Assembly (NCBI GenBank): GCA_013286165.1
Contig: JABDGF010000012.1
Span: forward strand, 1 to 46,168
Direction: 5' to 3'
DNA: 46,168 nucleotides
Source: Acidobacteriota bacterium
Lineage (GTDB): Bacteria > Acidobacteriota > Terriglobia > Acidiferrales > UBA7541
The notes beneath the pieces were generated by a model. That model was not told where the DNA came from. It saw only the letters and a list, made by a program, of their open reading frames with translations, and did no database searches. A program made the translations under genes and the position numbers. Every line of letters starts with the position of its first letter. Position 1 is the stretch's first letter. Shown in pieces: positions 24,880 to 31,997 of the stretch.

Positions 24880-26233
24880 TGGCTTCCTCGAGTTCGTTGT
24901 TCGCCTGCAAATATTCCAGCTGCGACTGCAACAGCGCGGCCTTCGCTTCCAGCTCGTGTGCCGCCGCCGAATCCACCTGAGACCGCAGCGCCTCGCCCTG
25001 CTCGAGTTGCTGCGTGGCTACGCGGTGCGCTTCAGTGCGTAGCGCGCTCACTTGCTCAGAAACCTTCACCATCGCGCGCGTGCGATCCACCTTGTTGTAC
25101 GCGGTCTGCACGCGCAGTTCGACTTCGTCGTTCATCCGCGCCAGATTTTCCTGCGCCTTGCCCAACTGCGCGCGCCGCTCGCCGATATCCGCGTTTCGTT
25201 TTCCTCCATCGAATAGGTCGTAGCTGAAACGCACGCCAAACGTTCCGAAATTGCGCGCCAGAAACGGAACGTCGTTCGAATAGCTGTACCTCGCGAAGAT
25301 ATCGATGTCCGGTATGTACTCGCGCTTTGCGAGCCGCACCGCCGCCTCCGCCTTCTCCACATCCGCACGCGCTTCCAGAATTTCCGGATGCGCGTCGAGC
25401 GCCACCTTCACGCACTGTTCGCGCTCGCAGTCCGCGGTCGGCTGCCCAACGTCCGCATCGAGTTGCAGCTTCGTCGAAAGCGGCAGCCCGATCGCGTCGT
25501 CCAGCTTGATCGTCAGATCCGTCAGCGCCAGGTCCGTCGTCAGCAAATCCTGCTGTGCTTCCAACGCGTCCGCGCTTGCTTCGATCGATTCGCGCTCGAG
25601 CTTCGATCCGAGCTTCACTTGTTGTTCGCGCTCGTGCTTTAGATCTTCGCTCGCTCGGATCTTCGCTTCCGCGGCGCCGCGATGTGCCTGCAAAATTAAC
25701 AGCTGGTAGTAGATTCCGTGCACGGCGAGGGCCACTTCATTCTGCGTTTGCTGCGCCTTATCGCGACTCGCTTTCACTTCAGCTGCCGCCACATCATTGG
25801 CCGAGCGGATCTTCCACAGCTCGCCGATCGGCTGCGAAATCTGCGTGCCGCTCGTAAGAAACGTGTGTCCGCCCTGATTGATCACCGTCGTGTTGTTCGG
25901 TAGCGGCGTGCCTCCCACCGTTCCAAGTTCACCTTTTGCGATGGCGATGAACTGCGTGTCCGTGACGTGGACGAAATTTGCGTCGGTCTTCAGGTGCGGG
26001 TAGTAATTGCTGCGCGCCGCGTCCTTCTCGTGCTGCGCCACCGCAACGTCGTATCCTGCGATTCGCACCACGTGGTTGTGCTTCAGCGCCATCTGCGTCG
26101 CCTCAGCCAGCGTGATGTGCCGCGGCGCCCCCGAAGAAACCGGCGCAGCGGGCGCAGCTTCTTGCGCCATCACCGGCGCCGCCATCAGCGCTCCAATCAG
26201 TAGACCCCGTGCAACTCCCGGAAGCGTCTTCAT
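24860..26233 (-). CDS. TolC-family outer-membrane efflux protein
   Basis: A 457-aa outer-membrane channel subunit. It has a signal peptide (GVARGLLIGALMAAPVMAQ) and two outer-membrane-efflux-protein repeats typical of TolC: HITLAEATQMALKHNHVVRI in the first half and CVKVALDAHPEILEARADVE in the second. Long alpha-helical, Ala/Gln/Glu-rich stretches form the periplasmic barrel. It would give the MFS pump and HlyD adaptor an exit through the outer membrane. Start: ATG 26233 with GGAGGA 8 nt upstream; its A is shared with the stop of the MFS gene (TGATG). The frame extends to 26815, but that part is antisense-like sequence inside the MFS gene. Confidence 0.93.
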   Translation of the reverse strand: MKTLPGVARGLLIGALMAAPVMAQEAAPAAPVSSGAPRHITLAEATQMALKHNHVVRIAGYDVAVAQHEKDAARSNYYPHLKTDANFVHVTDTQFIAIAKGELGTVGGTPLPNNTTVINQGGHTFLTSGTQISQPIGELWKIRSANDVAAAEVKASRDKAQQTQNEVALAVHGIYYQLLILQAHRGAAEAKIRASEDLKHEREQQVKLGSKLERESIEASADALEAQQDLLTTDLALTDLTIKLDDAIGLPLSTKLQLDADVGQPTADCEREQCVKVALDAHPEILEARADVEKAEAAVRLAKREYIPDIDIFARYSYSNDVPFLARNFGTFGVRFSYDLFDGGKRNADIGERRAQLGKAQENLARMNDEVELRVQTAYNKVDRTRAMVKVSEQVSALRTEAHRVATQQLEQGEALRSQVDSAAAHELEAKAALLQSQLEYLQANNELEEAIGHTPQ

Positions 26234-27900
26234 CAAACTTTTCCTCCAGCTTCCTTTTCGTCTGGGCCGAAAGCCAATTCGCGATAGTTGAGCGGTGCCG
26301 GCCGCAAAAGCGCGGTAAGCAGCAGAGCGATCACGCACGCCCACGCCACCAGATGAAATCCGTCGATGAACGTCAGCGTGAACGCCTGCAGCCGCAGCCG
26401 TCCCGCCACCACACCAACCGCGCGACCTACCGCCGCCGGCAGCCCCGCCGACTTTCCGTACAGCCCTTCGCTCAGCTCCCGCACAGAGCTGTCGGTGATC
26501 CACTCGCCGCGCTGAACGTGCAGCCCGAGCAAATTCGAATGCACCCTCTCCCGAATCGCGATGAAGTGCGTCATCACCGCCACGCCGCACTGCCCGCCGA
26601 ACAATCGCAGCACATGGAAGAACGCGGAAAACGTCAACACAGACTGCGCCTTGCTCAGCGCACCCGAAAACACAGCCTGCAAAACGATGTTCGCCACCAG
26701 GCCTATGAACGCGAACGATTGCCCAACGCCCATCAACAGCTCCGACCGGTAATAATTCGCCGCTGACCATTCGCTCGTGAATTGCGCATTCAAAATCGAC
26801 GCAACCGCCATGCAAGCAAATCCAAACGTCATCAGGATTCGCGCGTCCAGCCCGTTCACCAACATCAGCCCCGCCACAAACGCGAGAATCACCAGAGGCA
26901 GCGCCGACCAGATCACCGCCGGCCCGATCTGATCGGCCTCAAATCCGTGGATCGCCAGCGATTGCGGAATCAAAATGATCGTCGCCAGAAGGCAGAACCG
27001 GAAAAGCACGAGCGCGATGCCCAGCAGCACCGTATTCCACTGCCGCAGAAACGGCAGATCCACCAGCGGATTCGGGCTTTGAAATCTCCGCAGCAGCGAT
27101 GCCGCTAGAAAAAACGCTCCCGAGAAAAACAGCGCGTTGAATAGTCCGGAGCGCCACCAATCGAGCCGCTGTCCTTGGTCGAGCGCCGCAAATAGCAGCG
27201 CAAAGCCCGCGCTCGCGTAAAGAAATCCCGCGAAACTCGGCGCCGGACCCCGCTTCGCCGATGGACTCGGCGGAATTCCGAAATAAACACACGCCAGCAT
27301 GACCGGCGTGAGCACCGCCGAACTGAGAAACATCCACTCGAACGACAGGTGATCCCGGAAAAATCCGTACAGCGACGGCGCAATGTTCACCGCTCCATCC
27401 ACAAACGTGGCGTACAGCGCCAGCGTGAACGGCAAATACGGCAGCGGAATATTTCGCAGCGCGAAAGTCAGCGTCAGCGGATAAAACGTCCCGGACATCA
27501 GCCCGGCCAGCGCCAGCCCCGTCAGCAGCACGCCGTAGCTGTGCGCCATCGGCAGCAGCAGGCAAATAATCGTCAGCCCGCTCGCCGTCGTAATCAGCAC
27601 TCGCCGCGGCCCGAGCAGTGCGCCGAGATACACAGTGAACGGCCCGATGAACATCAGCGCCACGTTGAACGCGCTTCCGATCCACGCGCCGTCGTCCACT
27701 CCGATTCCCAGGCTTCCTTTCAGATCGGGTGTCCCGAGTGTCAGTAGGCGTCCGAGCAGCGTCACGATTCCCGCGCCCATCACCACGCCCAAAATTCCGA
27801 GCAGGGGAGTCTTCGAAATTTCGGCGGGTTCCGCGCCGGCCATCGCTTTCGCGATTTGCCACTTCGAAGGCGCCTGTGGTGTTGTGGTTGCGGATGCCAT
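26233..27900 (-). CDS. MFS drug exporter, DHA2 (EmrB-like, 14 TM)
   Basis: A 555-aa inner-membrane transporter with about 14 hydrophobic segments, the size of the DHA2 drug:H+ antiporter family. It starts with a short cytoplasmic tail, then LGILGVVMGAGIVTLLGRLL and VDDGAWIGSAFNVALMFIGP. GALLGPRRVLITTASGL corresponds to the MFS motif A region. With the neighbouring HlyD adaptor and TolC protein it forms a tripartite pump of the EmrAB-TolC type, exporting hydrophobic or toxic compounds. The substrate is unknown. Start: ATG 27900, 15 nt after the stop of the adaptor gene; its ribosome site is weak, which suggests coupling. Confidence 0.93.
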   Translation of the reverse strand: MASATTTPQAPSKWQIAKAMAGAEPAEISKTPLLGILGVVMGAGIVTLLGRLLTLGTPDLKGSLGIGVDDGAWIGSAFNVALMFIGPFTVYLGALLGPRRVLITTASGLTIICLLLPMAHSYGVLLTGLALAGLMSGTFYPLTLTFALRNIPLPYLPFTLALYATFVDGAVNIAPSLYGFFRDHLSFEWMFLSSAVLTPVMLACVYFGIPPSPSAKRGPAPSFAGFLYASAGFALLFAALDQGQRLDWWRSGLFNALFFSGAFFLAASLLRRFQSPNPLVDLPFLRQWNTVLLGIALVLFRFCLLATIILIPQSLAIHGFEADQIGPAVIWSALPLVILAFVAGLMLVNGLDARILMTFGFACMAVASILNAQFTSEWSAANYYRSELLMGVGQSFAFIGLVANIVLQAVFSGALSKAQSVLTFSAFFHVLRLFGGQCGVAVMTHFIAIRERVHSNLLGLHVQRGEWITDSSVRELSEGLYGKSAGLPAAVGRAVGVVAGRLRLQAFTLTFIDGFHLVAWACVIALLLTALLRPAPLNYRELAFGPDEKEAGGKV

Positions 27901-27915
27901 GGAAATTCTCGCGGA

Positions 27916-29142
27916 CTACTGGATGCTCACCGTCGTCACGACGGACAGCCCAGGTTGCAGCGACGCCGCTGCCGCCGGATCGTCAAACACGATCTTCACC
28001 GGCACGCGCTGCACCACTTTCGTGTAGTTGCCCGTCGCGTTGTCCGGAGGAATCAGCGCGAATTGCGATCCGCTCGCCGGCGCGATCTGCGCCACTTTTC
28101 CTTTCAGCACGCGGTCGGGAAATAAATCCACTTTGATTTCCGCGGGATCGCCGATCTTCATGTGCGTCAGCTGCGTTTCGCGATAATTCGCCTGAACCCA
28201 CTTCGTCTCGGCTACGAACGTCAAAATCTGCGCGCCCGGCGAAAGCAATTGTCCCGGCCGCACTTGCCGCTCGCCCACCACGCCGTCCGCCGGCGCGTGA
28301 ATCTTCGTGTAGCCCAGATTGATCTGCGCCACGCTCAGCGCCGCCGCCTTCGCTTGCTGGTCCGCTTCCAGTTGCAGCGCTTGCGATTCGAGCACGGACT
28401 TCGCGCGCCGCTCTGCTTCCACCGCCACCTCATTTTCTTTCAGCCCGCTCTTTGCCTGCTCGAGGTCCGCCTCGCGGCTCGTCTCCAGTGCCGCGTAACG
28501 CTGCTGATCGGCCACCGCCACTTCCACTTGCTGCTTCGTAGAGGATTGCGATGCGAGCAACGCTTCCTGCCGTACACGCTCCGCGCCGGTCCGCGTCACA
28601 TCCGCTTGCACCGCCGCGATTCCTGCCTGCGCCGCCGCGATCTGCGCTTTTGCCAGGTCGATCGCCGCCAGCGCGCGTTCGATTTTCGCGTCCTGCAAAT
28701 GTTGCTGCTGTACGTTGTTCTCGATCGCCGCTTTGGAAGCTGCCGCGCCCGCCGTTGCCTGCGCCACTTGCGCTTGGTAATCGCTGTCTTCCAGTTCCAC
28801 CAGCAGATCGCCACTGTGCACCTTCTGATAGTCGGAGACCAGCACCTGCTTCACGATGCCCGGCACGCGCGTGCTCAGCGGCGTCAAATCACCGCGCACG
28901 TACGCATCGTCGGTCCGCTGCTCGGCGCGACCGCCTTCGTACGCATTCCAGTCGCGCGTCAGCGTGATGATCAGCGCCGCCGCAATCAAAAGAATCGCGA
29001 GCGGCGTCACGTATTTCAGCCACGCCCACCGGCTATGCGGCTGCGGTGCCCCTGCGGCTGGATTCGCTGCCGGATTCGCTGCAGAGTGTTGTTGCGCCGC
29101 GCTCGGCTGTTGCCCCGGAACTGGCGTTGCACTGGAAGCCAT
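27916..29142 (-). CDS. HlyD/EmrA-type membrane fusion protein
   Basis: A 408-aa periplasmic adaptor. A Pro/Ala/Gln-rich cytoplasmic tail is followed by one transmembrane helix (TPLAILLIAAALIITL). Then come the biotinyl-lipoyl-like domain (AYVRGDLTPLSTRVPGIVKQ, VHSGDLLVELED), a long Ala/Gln/Glu-rich coiled-coil hairpin and the second lipoyl half with YTKIHAPADGVVGERQVRPG. It would connect the MFS pump to TolC. Start: ATG 29142 with AAGGAG 5 nt upstream. It is the first gene of the exporter operon; an operator-like repeat element stands 68 nt upstream of the start codon. Confidence 0.93.
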   Translation of the reverse strand: MASSATPVPGQQPSAAQQHSAANPAANPAAGAPQPHSRWAWLKYVTPLAILLIAAALIITLTRDWNAYEGGRAEQRTDDAYVRGDLTPLSTRVPGIVKQVLVSDYQKVHSGDLLVELEDSDYQAQVAQATAGAAASKAAIENNVQQQHLQDAKIERALAAIDLAKAQIAAAQAGIAAVQADVTRTGAERVRQEALLASQSSTKQQVEVAVADQQRYAALETSREADLEQAKSGLKENEVAVEAERRAKSVLESQALQLEADQQAKAAALSVAQINLGYTKIHAPADGVVGERQVRPGQLLSPGAQILTFVAETKWVQANYRETQLTHMKIGDPAEIKVDLFPDRVLKGKVAQIAPASGSQFALIPPDNATGNYTKVVQRVPVKIVFDDPAAAASLQPGLSVVTTVSIQ

Positions 29143-29209
29143 CGTTCTCCTTCGCGCCGCGATATTGCTGCGCACGCATACGTTGCCACTTCGTCGTCAC
29201 AAACCCCAC

Positions 29210-29243
29210 GTGAGCAACCGTTAGCTCACAGTGATTAGCTCAA
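29210..29243. promoter_or_regulatory. operator-like element A (before the exporter operon)
   Basis: A 34-bp element nearly identical to one at 31938-31971. Read on the plus strand it holds GTGAGC (29210), GCTCAC (29224), a perfect TCAC-A-GTGA core (29226-29234) and two copies of TTAGCTCA 15 bp apart (29221 and 29236). It lies in the 105-nt gap before the HlyD gene, the right place for a repressor or activator site. The matching regulator is not identified. Confidence 0.65.
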
Positions 29244-29247
29244 TTCC

Positions 29248-30354
29248 TCAAGTGAGGTCAACTCTGGAGTTCTGTACGGGGAAAGCCGACGCGGAAACGT
29301 TTTCTCGAGTCGTCACATGCCGCCAAATCACTCGCAGCGCAGCCACAAGCGGAATCGATAAATAAATCCCCACGATTCCGCCCACCGCTCCTCCGGCCAT
29401 CATCGTGAAAATCGCTACCACCGGATGCAGCTCCAGCTCGTGCCCCATCACCCGCGGCGAAATTCCGTAATCCATCGCCAACCGCCACACCGCGATCAAT
29501 CCGAGCATCCAGATCCAGTGCGAATGCGTGACGAATCCCACAGTCACGATCGTGAAGCACGAAATCATCCACCCCGCCATCGGTATGAATTCCAGCACTC
29601 CTGCCAGCGCGCCCAGCAAAAATGGCTTTGGATATCCCAGCGCCAGCGTCGCCAGCGAGTAAAAGCAGAACGACAGCAGCGCCAGAATCACTTTCGCGCG
29701 AATGTACCGCTGCATCGTGAAATCCAGCTCCACGGCCAATGCCCTGAGGTTTTCGCGCGTCCGGGGAGTCGCAACCAACTGAATCGCCTGGTCCGCGAGA
29801 TTCTCCCCTTCGCTCAGAAAGAAAATCGCGAGAATCGGAATCACCACCAGCGCACCCGCCAGCGCGAACCCCTTCCGCTCCGCGCCCGCGAAAAAACCCG
29901 AGATCTCGTCGTGATGCCCTCGAATTGTCGTCCGCACTCGCTCCGTCTGCGCGTCGTTCCAGTGGAAATTTGCGCCGAGGTCCGCCGCAATTTCTCCTGA
30001 CGCGACGCGCTCGATCGCCGCCGGAATGCCTCTCAGCACTTCCAAGGGCCGGTGCTGCGCCCCAAACGCAATGCTGTGAAGCAGCACTCCCACACAAATC
30101 AAAAACACGGCGTACACTTCCGCAACGTGCGGCCCCTTCAAATTCCTGAAGAGCAGCGAATGCCCCTGCAACGCCCGCACCACCGGATTGATTAGGTACG
30201 CAAAAAGGATCGCGAACGCGAAAAGCACGATGATCTCACGTGCCACCCACACAATCGTTACCAGCGCTGCAAACGCCAGCGCTGTGAGCAGCACGACCAT
30301 CGTGCGCCGCGCCACAAATCCCGCCGAAGCCGTCGTTGAGTTCGATTCCGTCAC
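29248..30354 (-). CDS. AI-2E family (TqsA/PerM-like) permease
   Basis: A 368-aa inner-membrane protein with about eight hydrophobic segments. Family hallmarks are an N-terminal helix pair ending FAILFAYLINPVVRAL and a mid-protein helix IPILAIFFLSEG. They continue with YPKPFLLGALAGVLEFIPM and the C-terminal MMAGGAVGGIVGIYLSIPL. Members export small molecules or ions; several act as Na+/H+ antiporters, and a role in AI-2 release is shown for only a few. Function here is therefore open. Start: GTG 30354, eight bases after the upstream gene's stop and without a clear ribosome site, so translation is probably coupled to it. Confidence 0.88.
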   Translation of the reverse strand: MTESNSTTASAGFVARRTMVVLLTALAFAALVTIVWVAREIIVLFAFAILFAYLINPVVRALQGHSLLFRNLKGPHVAEVYAVFLICVGVLLHSIAFGAQHRPLEVLRGIPAAIERVASGEIAADLGANFHWNDAQTERVRTTIRGHHDEISGFFAGAERKGFALAGALVVIPILAIFFLSEGENLADQAIQLVATPRTRENLRALAVELDFTMQRYIRAKVILALLSFCFYSLATLALGYPKPFLLGALAGVLEFIPMAGWMISCFTIVTVGFVTHSHWIWMLGLIAVWRLAMDYGISPRVMGHELELHPVVAIFTMMAGGAVGGIVGIYLSIPLVAALRVIWRHVTTRENVSASAFPVQNSRVDLT

Positions 30355-30362
30355 GCGCGTAA

Positions 30363-31463
30363 TTATTTCGGCTCCGCATCGAGCTTCTCTTTCATCGCCG
30401 CAAGCGCCTTTTCCAGGGACGAACGCGTCTTATCCACCGCCACTTTCCGCACGATGCTGCCCTGAAATCCAGTCAATCCCGCCTGCTGCGAACCTTTCAA
30501 CGTGACGATATAAAATCCGCCGCGCCCTTCCTGATCGGGCTCGCACACCGTCAAATCCAGCGCGCTCTCAAAATAGTGGCTCGAATAAAGCTGCTTCACC
30601 GCCACTGCATATGCCGGGTCCGTTGCCGCCGCGCCTCGATACACCACCGCCTGCACCACGCGCACCGTCGGCTTCAATCCAAAATTCACTTTCTCCCAAT
30701 AAAACTGCGATTGAATGTGGTCGGCCTTCGCCTTCGGATAGTCCAGCAAGTAGCTCCGCAGCTCCGGCAAATATACCGGCATCGCTTCAGACCGGCTCAC
30801 CAACGCGCGAAACGTATCGGCCACCACCGCCGGATGGCTCTTGTCTCGATACGTCCCCAGCGCCGCGTTGCCGCCTTGCTGGTAATTCACCAGCATCTCC
30901 AGCACCATCTTTCGCGCCAGCGCATTCGCCTGATCGGCCGCATCCGCAGTCTTCCAATTCACCTGCGCGTTGAACGCATCGATCGCCTCAGACGGCAATT
31001 GCACCTCGCACTTGCCCGTCTTGCATTTCTTCAGTTCTTCGATGTCCTTATCCTCGAGCTTCAATTGATCCAAGTCGGAAAGCTTCGGCGGATTGCTGAA
31101 TTTCACGATCGCCAGATAATTCGGCAGCTTTCGCAACGCATCCACGTCCGACGCCATCGCCAGATATTTCTCCGGCGTCGATTTCACGTACACCGCCCCA
31201 AACACAAACACCTGGTCCGCCGTCGGCGCATCCAGCACCCGCGCCACCGCCTCTCCGTTGCGGATCGATTGGATCTGCTTCTCGTCAAGGTGAACGTACT
31301 CACGGAAGAATTTAAACGGCTCCGTCGCCGCCGAGGTCTGCTGCGCCGCTTGCCCGCCCGCGTGCAACCACGCAAACAGCGTCGCCAGCACCACCGGCAG
31401 CATTCGCAACAGAAATTTGCGCGCCGCTCCCTCAGTGTTCGAAATGTCCGTCAGTTTTCGCAT
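30363..31463 (-). CDS. exported protein of unknown function (366 aa)
   Basis: I do not recognise a characterised family. The N-terminus is a signal peptide (LLRMLPVVLATLFAWLHAGG). The mature part is largely helical and polar. Notable segments are SIRNGEAVARVLDAPTADQV near the start, CKTGKCEVQLP with a CxxxxxC pair, NALARKMVLEMLVNYQQGG, and a C-terminal beta-rich part (YSSHYFESALDLTVCEPDQE, GGFYIVTLKG). It probably sits in the periplasm or at the inner membrane. Start: ATG 31463, sharing its A with the TAA of the upstream gene (TAATG). It lies 8 nt from the AI-2E permease gene. The tight spacing implies one operon. Confidence 0.8.
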   Translation of the reverse strand: MRKLTDISNTEGAARKFLLRMLPVVLATLFAWLHAGGQAAQQTSAATEPFKFFREYVHLDEKQIQSIRNGEAVARVLDAPTADQVFVFGAVYVKSTPEKYLAMASDVDALRKLPNYLAIVKFSNPPKLSDLDQLKLEDKDIEELKKCKTGKCEVQLPSEAIDAFNAQVNWKTADAADQANALARKMVLEMLVNYQQGGNAALGTYRDKSHPAVVADTFRALVSRSEAMPVYLPELRSYLLDYPKAKADHIQSQFYWEKVNFGLKPTVRVVQAVVYRGAAATDPAYAVAVKQLYSSHYFESALDLTVCEPDQEGRGGFYIVTLKGSQQAGLTGFQGSIVRKVAVDKTRSSLEKALAAMKEKLDAEPK

Positions 31464-31909
31464 TACGCCCGCTCCCTCTCGATCCCGTTCGAGTTTTTCT
31501 CGTCGAAACTCTTCGCTGCGCGCAGCACCGCTCCCTGCAGTTCCTCGTCCGAAAATGGCTCCACCAGCAAATCGTACCCGCCCGATTCCAGCACGCCCGA
31601 CCACAATTGAAACGTCGCCTCTCGCGTGTACACCAAAATCGCCGGCGGCCGGTTCAGCAATCCCATCACGCCCCACAATCCCCACCAATCCGTATCTGAG
31701 AGCGTCGCGGGCAGCAACGCCACTTGAAACACATCGTCCTCATGAATCGTCTGCGCCGTTTCGCCCCGGTGACTCACAAACACCAATACCGCGTGCAGCG
31801 GCGCGAGCTGCCGCGCAATCTCTTTCCGCCGTTCCGGAGAGACCACAATCAATATCCGCAGCACGCTGCTTTGCGTTGCCACAATCGCCACCCAGGATTC
31901 CCATCTCAC
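31463..31909 (-). CDS. receiver-like protein lacking the phospho-acceptor Asp
   Basis: A stand-alone receiver-fold protein, about 148 aa. It follows the response-regulator pattern: VLRILIVVSPERRKEIARQL (strand 1 and helix 1), VFQVALLPATLSDTDWWGL (strand 3), PPAILVYTREA (strand 4) and GGYDLLVEPFSDEELQGAVL (strand 5 and helix 5). The acceptor Asp position reads Pro/Ala, and the usual Lys of the KP motif is Glu (VEPF), so normal phosphorylation is not expected. It could sense by ligand or protein binding. Start is uncertain: GTG 31909 is chosen because the longer TTG 31945 would place the coding region over operator element B. First gene of the run toward the AI-2E permease. Confidence 0.68.
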   Translation of the reverse strand: MRWESWVAIVATQSSVLRILIVVSPERRKEIARQLAPLHAVLVFVSHRGETAQTIHEDDVFQVALLPATLSDTDWWGLWGVMGLLNRPPAILVYTREATFQLWSGVLESGGYDLLVEPFSDEELQGAVLRAAKSFDEKNSNGIERERA

Positions 31910-31937
31910 CTTCTCACCGGCTTTCACCTCCTGAAAT

Positions 31938-31971
31938 GTGAGCAACGGCTAGCTCACTGTGATTAGCTCGA
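31938..31971. promoter_or_regulatory. operator-like element B (divergent promoter region)
   Basis: The second copy of the element at 29210-29243, differing at about four positions. It has GTGAGC (31938), GCTCAC (31952), a perfect TCAC-T-GTGA core (31954-31962) and TTAGCTCG (31964). It lies in the 88-nt gap between the minus-strand receiver-like gene and the plus-strand TolB-like/TPR gene, so it could control either or both. Confidence 0.65.
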
Positions 31972-31997
31972 CAAACCGCGCCCGGTAAAGAGAGGAT

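Noticed and set aside
26234-26815. N-terminal extension of the TolC frame
   Set aside because: This part overlaps the MFS gene and does not resemble TolC; the signal peptide and ribosome site fix the start at 26233.
28162-29238. A 358-codon plus-strand open frame across the HlyD gene
   Set aside because: Its product is Arg/Leu/His-rich, without motifs, while the minus strand encodes a clear membrane fusion protein.
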